A DNA stretch of 40,358 bases from a bacterium. Its GTDB lineage: Bacteria > Hydrogenedentota > Hydrogenedentia > Hydrogenedentiales > SLHB01. Each line of letters starts with the position of its first letter. Position 1 is the stretch's first letter. The notes beneath the pieces were generated by a model that was given only the letters and a program-made list of their open reading frames with translations, searched no databases and was not told the origin of the DNA. The stretch lies in assembly GCA_024231375.1 (NCBI GenBank), contig JAAEQP010001135.1, positions 1 through 40,358 on the forward strand, written 5' to 3'. Shown here piece by piece: positions 24,133 to 30,199 of the stretch. The translations under genes and the position numbers were made by a program.

Positions 24133-26334
24133 ATGACTACGAACTCACACCGAATGCATGTGCTTCTTGTCCTCATAGCAGCGGCGATGGCGGGAGCGGC
24201 GGCCGTCCAGGCGCAAGATGATCCGGCGCCCTACCAACCCGATTGGTCGTCGCTTCGTACGCACGAGGCCGCGCCGGAATGGTTCCGCGATGCCAAGTAC
24301 GGCATCTACATGCACTGGGGCGTGTACTCCGTGCCGGCCTTCGGCAGCGAATGGTATCCGCGCAACATGCATCTCAAGGGCCGCGGCGAATGCAGCCACC
24401 ACGCCGAGACCTACGGCGACCCCGCCGAGTTCGGTTACCACGACTTCGCGCCTATGTTTAAGGCCGAACACTTCGATCCCGAGGAATGGGCGGACCTGTT
24501 CGCGAAATCGGGCGCGCGATACGCTGGCCTCGTCGTGGAGCATCACGACGGCTTCGCCATGTGGGACAGCGACCTGACCCCTTGGAACACCATGGACACA
24601 GGACCAGAACGCGACATCGCCGGCGACCTGGCAACGGCGCTGCGTGAGCGCGACATGCGGTTCGTGGCCACGTTCCACCACGCGCGCAACAACCAGCATC
24701 TTGAGAATCACAACGGCGTCCTTGAATGGGATGGCCACTATCCTCGCGTCGAAGGATGGCCCACCGTGTCGGAGGACCCTGAACTCCGCATGCTGTATGG
24801 CAATCTCCCGCGCATCCAATTTCTCGACCTGTGGTTGGGCAAACTGGAGGAAGTGATCGACAAGTATCAGCCCGATCTCATTTGGTTCGATTCGTGGTTG
24901 GACGAGATTCCCGAGACCTACCAGATGCGGTTTGCGTCCCATTACCTGAACCGCGCCCAGGAATGGGACAAGGACGTAGTCATCACGTGCAAACAACGCG
25001 ACCTCCCCTTTGAAGTGGCGGTGGAGGACTACGAGAAAGGCCGTGCCGCGGACATCACCGAGCACCCGTTCCTTACGGACGACACCATCAGCTACGGAAG
25101 CTGGTGCTATACCCAGAACCTGCGCATCAAGCCGCTCAGTGTCGTTGTACACACCTTCATCGATATTGTCAGCAAGAACGGCCAGTTGCTCCTCAACATT
25201 TCGCCGAAAGCCGACGGCACCATCCCGGACGAACAACGGTCGGTGCTTCTCGGGATTGGCGCGTGGTTGGAGCGCAACGGCGAAGCCATCTACGGGACGC
25301 GCCCGTTCATGACCTTCGGCGAAGGCCCGACCCGCATGAAGAAGAGCGGCCATTTCGTCGGCAACGTGGCGTACACGGCCGAGGACATCCGGTTCACCCG
25401 CAAGGGCAATGCGCTGTACGCCATCACCCTGGGCAAACCGGGCGACAAGGTCGCGATCAAGACCCTGGGCAAATCCGCCATGCCGGCCGTGGCCATCGAC
25501 AGCGTGGCCATGCTCGGCCACAACGACGACCTCGACTGGTCCCACAAGAAGGATGCCCTGGTTATCACCGTCCCGGACGGCACGGCGGACGACCTCGCCG
25601 GGGCGTTCAAGATCGTCCTTTCGGGCACGGCCACCACCTGCTCGGGCATCGAGTTGGCCGGCGGCAAGATCGCGACAACGTTTCAATGCTTGGGCCTGTC
25701 GGACGCGGCATGGAGCGGGAAGGCCCTTCTCGAATCCAACGGGAAAGAACTCGCCCAAATCGAGTTGAGTGCCGCGCCGGGCGAGGCGCACGCATTCACG
25801 CTGGAAGCCAAGACCCCCGGCGAGGGCGCTCACAAGATTCGTGTGAAGCTCGATGGCGCCACCGTAACCGAACGCGACGTGCTGGCTCCCGTGATCCAGC
25901 TCACCCAGGGATGGCGCTTCTCCCGAGGCGACAAAGACAAGTGGAAAGATCCGAAGTTCGACGACACCGGCTGGGATCGGGTGGCGCTGCCCGAGGCCTG
26001 GGAGTCGCACTCGGATTATCAGAAGGACCCCGCCTACGGTTGGTATCGCAAGTCGTTCTACCTCCCCAAGAGTTGGAAAGGGCGCGACCTCGTGCTGCCC
26101 CTTGGGCAAATCGACGACGCGGATGTCACCTACTTCAACGGCAAGGAAATCGGCCGGTCGGGCGCATTCCCGCCCGCGTTCAAGACCGCGTTCACCGTGC
26201 AACGATCCTACCGTGTGCCTGCGTCGCTCGTACGGTTCGGAGGCGAGAACGTCATTGCTATCCGCGCGTACGACCACCAAGGCGGCGGCGGACTCCACGC
26301 AGGCGAACTCGGCCCCGTACAGGTCGCGGACTAG
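24133..26334 (+). CDS. Secreted GH29 alpha-L-fucosidase with C-terminal jelly-roll domain
   Basis: The enzyme would release L-fucose from glycans outside the cytoplasm. The 733-residue protein has a signal peptide (about 1-27), then the GH29 barrel: WFRDAKYGIYMHWGVYSVP (50-68), GLVVEHHDGFAMWDSD (132-147), the likely nucleophile Asp253 in DLIWFDSWLDE, and LLNISPKADGTIPDEQ. A beta-sandwich typical of GH29 follows. Residues about 600-733 form an extra GH2-type sugar-binding jelly-roll (FDDTGWDRVALPEAW, GWYRKSFYLP, DDADVTYFNGKEIGRSG). AGAGGA lies about nine bases before the ATG; the upstream open frame is ignored. It diverges from the PQQ-ABC operon, so released sugar may be imported by that transporter. 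Confidence 0.93.
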   Translation: MTTNSHRMHVLLVLIAAAMAGAAAVQAQDDPAPYQPDWSSLRTHEAAPEWFRDAKYGIYMHWGVYSVPAFGSEWYPRNMHLKGRGECSHHAETYGDPAEFGYHDFAPMFKAEHFDPEEWADLFAKSGARYAGLVVEHHDGFAMWDSDLTPWNTMDTGPERDIAGDLATALRERDMRFVATFHHARNNQHLENHNGVLEWDGHYPRVEGWPTVSEDPELRMLYGNLPRIQFLDLWLGKLEEVIDKYQPDLIWFDSWLDEIPETYQMRFASHYLNRAQEWDKDVVITCKQRDLPFEVAVEDYEKGRAADITEHPFLTDDTISYGSWCYTQNLRIKPLSVVVHTFIDIVSKNGQLLLNISPKADGTIPDEQRSVLLGIGAWLERNGEAIYGTRPFMTFGEGPTRMKKSGHFVGNVAYTAEDIRFTRKGNALYAITLGKPGDKVAIKTLGKSAMPAVAIDSVAMLGHNDDLDWSHKKDALVITVPDGTADDLAGAFKIVLSGTATTCSGIELAGGKIATTFQCLGLSDAAWSGKALLESNGKELAQIELSAAPGEAHAFTLEAKTPGEGAHKIRVKLDGATVTERDVLAPVIQLTQGWRFSRGDKDKWKDPKFDDTGWDRVALPEAWESHSDYQKDPAYGWYRKSFYLPKSWKGRDLVLPLGQIDDADVTYFNGKEIGRSGAFPPAFKTAFTVQRSYRVPASLVRFGGENVIAIRAYDHQGGGGLHAGELGPVQVAD

Positions 26335-26375
26335 ACCCGGCGACGGCCCGGCCGTCGACTTCTCCAAATCCGTCC

Positions 26376-26406
26376 TTGAAACGAGTACGCAATCTTCGCG
26401 TATGAT
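26376..26406 (+). promoter_or_regulatory. Possible promoter of the acetyltransferase gene
   Basis: TTGAAA (26376-26381) and TATGAT (26401-26406) are separated by 19 bases, longer than ideal. A hairpin GCGTCCG/CGGACGC (26427-26446) lies in the predicted leader before the ATG at 26512. Confidence 0.35.
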
Positions 26407-26511
26407 GAATGTGATACTTGTCTATGGCGTCCGTATTCGCGGACGCGCGTATGGCCTGGATTGGCGCGCTCTGAGGGGGGCGCGCGTGATGCTGGAAGGG
26501 GGGAGAAGTAC

Positions 26512-26955
26512 ATGGAGATCCGTGTCACGACGGAACGCGACGTGGACGTCTGGCTGGCCATGCGCCGGACGCTGTGGCCCGCGACGGCGGACGTGCAGCA
26601 CCGGGCCGAGATGGCCAACGTCCTGGCGGAACCGGAGGGGAGCGTCGCACTGCTATACGTAGCGGACGACGGCCGGGCGCTGGGATTCGCGGAGACGTCG
26701 TTGCGCAAATGGGCCGACGGGTGTCTGTCGTCGCCCGTTGGGTATCTGGGAGGGTGGTTCGTGGCCGAGCAAGCGCGCCGGAGGGGGATCGGTCGAGCCC
26801 TCGTCGAGGCGGCCGAAGACTGGGCGCGATCGAAAGGCTGTACGGAGATGGCGTCGGATACGGACCTCGGCAACACCGTCAGTGAAACCGCCCACAAACA
26901 GTTGGGGTACGAAATAGCCGGCCGCGCGATCTGCTTCAAGAAGCCGTTGGGGTAG
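26512..26955 (+). CDS. GNAT acetyltransferase, aminoglycoside 6'-N-acetyltransferase AAC(6')-I-like
   Basis: Family members transfer acetyl from acetyl-CoA to an amine. The 147-residue length equals that of AAC(6')-I enzymes, and the whole sequence follows their pattern: MEIRVTTERDVDVWLAMRRT and LWP near the start, SSPVGYLGGWFV, the acetyl-CoA loop RRRGIGRALVEAAE, then GCTEMASDT, AHKQLGYE and a final FKKPL. GGGGGGAG lies about six bases before the ATG; an upstream GTG frame is less likely. The 3' end overlaps the convergent DUF4405 gene by 20 bases. No other resistance or mobile genes are near, so this looks like a chromosomal member whose natural substrate may differ. Whether it acts on aminoglycosides is unknown. 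Confidence 0.8.
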   Translation: MEIRVTTERDVDVWLAMRRTLWPATADVQHRAEMANVLAEPEGSVALLYVADDGRALGFAETSLRKWADGCLSSPVGYLGGWFVAEQARRRGIGRALVEAAEDWARSKGCTEMASDTDLGNTVSETAHKQLGYEIAGRAICFKKPLG

Positions 26956-27481
26956 GTTGCCCGCGATAGCGCCGTCCGAGACCATTGCCGCCGCGGTGTC
27001 GGCCCAACCGCCGGGACCGCGGCGGCTCGGATCGGATGGCGTCGTCCTGCCCCGCGCCGGGGGAGGTGTCGAGGCCCTCGTAGTCCTCGGACGTGCTGTA
27101 GGCGCCCGACGGAGTGGTGTCTATGGCCGCGCCGTTCCGCAACGGGTATCGTTGCCTCCCAGGCCCCCCGGGAGGCTCCGGGAACATCATCAGCGCCGCC
27201 AGAACGAAGAGGCATACGCCTACGCCCAGGAAGGCCTGGTGGAAGTTGGCGGCGCGGCCGAAATAGTCCTTGATGGCGTGCCAGTTCACCACGAGGTGGA
27301 GCAGCCCGCCCACAAGAAACAGGACGCCGAACCATTCGTGGATGTGCTTCCACTGGCGCATGTGGCCGTAGGGGCTGTAGTGAACCATCAACATCAGGCC
27401 CGTAATCGCGATGGCAATGAACGAGAACAGTACGCAACTCGATATGAACGGCCGAAACCGCCGAAGTGATGGCATTCGCAT
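26936..27481 (-). CDS. DUF4405 membrane protein
   Basis: The 181-residue protein has three likely membrane helices: SCVLFSFIAIAITGLMLMVH (15-34), WFGVLFLVGGLLHLVVNW (50-67) and FLGVGVCLFVLAALMMF (about 84-100). Histidines in or next to the helices (34, 48, 63 and 68) resemble the haem-ligand arrangement of small cytochrome b-like DUF4405 proteins, but haem binding is inference. From about residue 105 the sequence turns hydrophilic and Arg/Gly/Pro-rich and resembles no family; it could be a real tail or a late frame change. AAGGAG lies a few bases before the ATG. The end overlaps the acetyltransferase gene tail to tail. Confidence 0.75.
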   Translation of the reverse strand: MRMPSLRRFRPFISSCVLFSFIAIAITGLMLMVHYSPYGHMRQWKHIHEWFGVLFLVGGLLHLVVNWHAIKDYFGRAANFHQAFLGVGVCLFVLAALMMFPEPPGGPGRQRYPLRNGAAIDTTPSGAYSTSEDYEGLDTSPGAGQDDAIRSEPPRSRRLGRHRGGNGLGRRYRGQPTPTAS

Positions 27482-27705
27482 GGAACATCTCCTTATCTGG
27501 CCGTCGACCGATGCCGCATCGGCCGTGTCTGCCTACAGATAGTAGGGAGCAACCGCCGTGCCAGCCGTGTGCGCTGGATCTGGTCAAGACCTGTGCAAGA
27601 CTTGCAGGGTCGGGGGATGAGCGCGCATGGGTTGCGCGGGGGGGATTCACGGCATCGAGGTATGTAGTAGCGTCTGTCCAAAGAAGGAATGGCCGGAGTG
27701 AGTGC

Positions 27706-28389
27706 ATGAAGACAGCCGACGAGATCGACATTGTCGAAGCCTACCACGACTACGAGCCGCCCGTTCCCGTCGAGCACGTGGTGCGCGACCTGTTGCGCTG
27801 TGTGCCCGCGGAATACCTACAGGGCCTCGGGGCCGTCATACTGACCGACGCAGCCGGCAAGTCCCGGCACGAGCGACGGGCGTCGACCCACAGCCGCGGG
27901 CGGAAGGTCGGCTTGAGCGACTGCCTTGGATACTACGAGCAAGCATGGAATGGTGAGCAGGCGTCCATCACATTACATATGGATGTACTCCTACCGCGAA
28001 GCGAGAGGGGCCGCACGTGGTTTGCACGTCTGAGGGCAAAGCTCATCCGTCCGTGGTGGCTCCGGTCCCGCATCGGGCACACGCTCTACCACGAACTCGG
28101 GCACCATATTCACACGACGCAGAAGCCGGAACACCGCGAGCGCGAGAACGTGGCGGACAGTTGGAAGTGGCCGCTGTTCTTCCGCATGTTCAAACGACGC
28201 TGGTACCTGGCGGTGTTGTTCGGCTTGGGGTACGTCATGTCGTCAGCATTCTGGTTGGCCGTGCCACGGTACCTCCGGGCAATGGGCAATATGAAGCACG
28301 AGATGGCCGAAAACCGGGCCGACAGATCGCACAAGGAGGCCCGTCGAAAGTCCGAACGTCGGCACAAGAGAAAGCGCAAACATCACTGA
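27706..28389 (+). CDS. Membrane-associated HExxH (zincin-like) protein of unknown function
   Basis: I do not recognise a named family. The 227-residue protein has the zinc protease motif HELGH (129-133) in HTLYHELGHHIH, followed by acidic residues in ERENVAD (145-151) that could supply a third ligand, as in gluzincin-like or ImmA/IrrE-like proteins. A single membrane helix (about 167-187) follows, then a very basic tail ending RRHKRKRKHH. The ATG at 27706 has GGAGTG seven bases before it; the frame is open further upstream without a comparable start. No partner or substrate gene is evident. Peptidase activity is inferred from the motif alone. Confidence 0.65.
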   Translation: MKTADEIDIVEAYHDYEPPVPVEHVVRDLLRCVPAEYLQGLGAVILTDAAGKSRHERRASTHSRGRKVGLSDCLGYYEQAWNGEQASITLHMDVLLPRSERGRTWFARLRAKLIRPWWLRSRIGHTLYHELGHHIHTTQKPEHRERENVADSWKWPLFFRMFKRRWYLAVLFGLGYVMSSAFWLAVPRYLRAMGNMKHEMAENRADRSHKEARRKSERRHKRKRKHH

Positions 28390-28425
28390 GGCCCGCATGG
28401 TTCTATGGCGCGGACAGGCGCGTTC

Positions 28426-28434
28426 TGCTATCAT
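28426..28434 (+). promoter_or_regulatory. Possible extended -10 promoter of cysS
   Basis: TG, one base, then TATCAT (28429-28434) forms an extended -10 element. It would start a transcript near 28441, leaving a leader of about 170 bases before cysS that begins with a small hairpin, ACCTC/GAGGT. Confidence 0.4.
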
Positions 28435-28610
28435 GCGGTACCTCGCAAGCGGAGGTCGCTAGCAGACAAGCCCGATGAGGTGAAGCGATTCATGTGGCAA
28501 GCACTCGACATGTGCAGGTGTACCAACCCCAGGGACGCCGTGTGCCACTGACTTCTGGTCGTGGTCCAGCCTGACTTTCTTCCTGCGTCTTTCATCAAGG
28601 GGCTCAATCC

Positions 28611-29990
28611 ATGCGTATCTACAACACAGTCACCAAGAATATCGAAGAATATCAGTCGATTGAACCGGGCCGCGTCCGCATGTATACCTGCGGACCCACG
28701 GTCTACTCGTACCAGCACATCGGGAACTTGCGCGCGTACTTGTTCGCCGACCTATTGAAACGCGCTCTTCAGTTCTCGGGATACCGGGTCCTCCACGCGA
28801 TGAACATCACCGATGTGGGACACCTGACGGACGACGCGGACGCTGGCGATGACAAGGTCGAGATGGCCGCGCGCGAATCGGGTATGGACGCGTGGGCTCT
28901 CACCGAGAAGTACAAGGCCAAGTTCATGGAGGACTGCGCCGCCGTCAACGTGACGCCTCCCGACATCGTCTGCCGGGCAACGGACCATATTGATGAGCAG
29001 ATCGATTTGCTGAAGCGTCTGGACGAGCGCGGACACACATACCGGGCCGAAGACGGTCTGTACTTTGATGCGGCCTCGTTCACGCCGGTCACCGACCTGT
29101 CCAACATGGCGGTGACTGCGTCGGATGAGCATTCACGCGTGGGTACGGAAGGGAAACGATCGGGCGCCGACTTCGCCCTGTGGAAGTTCTCGCCGCCGGA
29201 CCGGAAGAGGCAGATGGAATGGCCCTCTCCGTGGGGGGCCGGATTTCCGGGATGGCACCTGGAATGCAGCGCCATGTCGATGAAGTACCTGGGCGAGACG
29301 TTCGATCTTCATACCGGCGGTGTGGATCACATCCCGGTCCACCACCCCAACGAGATCATCCAGTCCGAAGCCGCGACAGGCGTGCGGTTCGTGAACTACT
29401 GGGCTCACGGAGGCTGGCTGAGCATGGGCGACTCGGAAAAGATGTCCAAGTCCGAAGGAGGCACCCTCCTCATCGATCATCTGATTGAGCGCGGGTACGA
29501 CCCGCTCGCCTTTCGCTATCTCGTTCTGACGGCGCACTATCGAAGCCCCCTCAAATTCACGTGGGAAGCGTTGGACGCCGCCGCGAGCGCATTGCGGCGG
29601 GTTCGCGAGGAGGTCGCCTGTGCTTCAAGCCAAGCCGGGTCTGTATCCGCCCCATACATGGAGCGTTTCTCCGCGGCTCTGTCGGCCGACCTGAACACGC
29701 CGGAAGCCGTCGCGGTTCTCTGGGGTCTCGTGAAGGACTCGGATGTCAATCCGCGTGACAAGGCCGCAACCATCCTCGCCATGGACACGGTCCTCGGATT
29801 GCGCGTCCAAACCAGACCGAGTCTGGGGGTCACAGACGTGCCCACGGAGGTTCTACGCCTGGTTCAGAAAAGGCGCGAAGCCAAGGCACAACGAGAGTAC
29901 GCCGAGGCCGATGCGCTACGCGACCGCATCGGCGATCTAGGCTTTGACGTGATGGATACTCCCGACGGTCCGGCGTTGCGGAGTCAATGA
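28611..29990 (+). CDS. cysS: Cysteine--tRNA ligase
   Basis: This cytoplasmic enzyme charges tRNA-Cys using ATP. The 459-residue protein is full length for bacterial CysRS. It has HIGN (36-39), KMSKS (277-281), and zinc ligands Cys27 in YTCGPTVY, Cys219 in WHLECS, His244 and Glu248 in VHHPNEII, matching E. coli Cys28, Cys209, His234 and Glu238. The DALR-type helical domain and the C-terminal block RREAKAQREYAEADALRDR are present. It is the one clear housekeeping gene of the window and stands alone. No tRNA-Cys or 2-C-methyl-D-erythritol pathway gene is adjacent. Confidence 0.98.
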   Translation: MRIYNTVTKNIEEYQSIEPGRVRMYTCGPTVYSYQHIGNLRAYLFADLLKRALQFSGYRVLHAMNITDVGHLTDDADAGDDKVEMAARESGMDAWALTEKYKAKFMEDCAAVNVTPPDIVCRATDHIDEQIDLLKRLDERGHTYRAEDGLYFDAASFTPVTDLSNMAVTASDEHSRVGTEGKRSGADFALWKFSPPDRKRQMEWPSPWGAGFPGWHLECSAMSMKYLGETFDLHTGGVDHIPVHHPNEIIQSEAATGVRFVNYWAHGGWLSMGDSEKMSKSEGGTLLIDHLIERGYDPLAFRYLVLTAHYRSPLKFTWEALDAAASALRRVREEVACASSQAGSVSAPYMERFSAALSADLNTPEAVAVLWGLVKDSDVNPRDKAATILAMDTVLGLRVQTRPSLGVTDVPTEVLRLVQKRREAKAQREYAEADALRDRIGDLGFDVMDTPDGPALRSQ

Positions 29991-30053
29991 GGGAGACCTC
30001 CGATCACAAGAGTGGCGTGGCATCGTGCTCGCCCGCCGATTCCTGCAGAAGAC

Positions 30054-30101
30054 GTGGCACGGGCTTCCAGCCCGTGATCACGGCCAGGATGGCCGTGCCA
30101 C
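30054..30101. repeat. Palindromic repeat of the GTGGCACGGGCTTCCAGCCCGTG type
   Basis: Outer arms GTGGCACGG (30054-30062) and CCGTGCCAC (30093-30101) enclose two smaller hairpins, GGGC-TTCCA-GCCC and GGCC-AGGAT-GGCC, with the self-complementary CGTGATCACG (30073-30082) between them. The shape suggests a three-way junction or a mobile-type dispersed repeat. It lies 63 bases behind cysS. Confidence 0.65.
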
Positions 30102-30136
30102 ATTCGCGGTCCTCCCCCTGACCGCCCTGCCCCCCC

Positions 30137-30180
30137 AAAAACAGAACCCCGGCCGCGGCGACTCGCGCCACGGCCGGGGC
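30137..30180 (-). terminator. Rho-independent terminator of the oxidoreductase/HEAT-DUF1080 operon
   Basis: CCCCGGCCG (30147-30155) pairs with CGGCCGGGG (30171-30179), with a further GGCG/CGCC pairing inside. Read on the minus strand, the stem is followed within five bases by five T (30137-30141). It lies about 20 bases behind the stop codon at 30200. Confidence 0.8.
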
Positions 30181-30199
30181 TGTTGTTCTAACGCTTCCG

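Noticed and set aside
26341..26357. Terminator behind the fucosidase gene (CGACGGC-CCG-GCCGTCG)
   Set aside because: The hairpin is perfect but no T-run follows on either strand, so termination is not supported.
24145..26367. A 740-codon open frame on the minus strand covering the whole fucosidase gene
   Set aside because: It has no recognisable domains and no plausible start site, while the plus strand encodes a well-conserved GH29 enzyme. Long antisense frames are expected in GC-rich genes.
26936..27160. Frameshift in the DUF4405 gene
   Set aside because: The tail is atypical, but no other frame restores a family-like sequence, so a frameshift cannot be shown.
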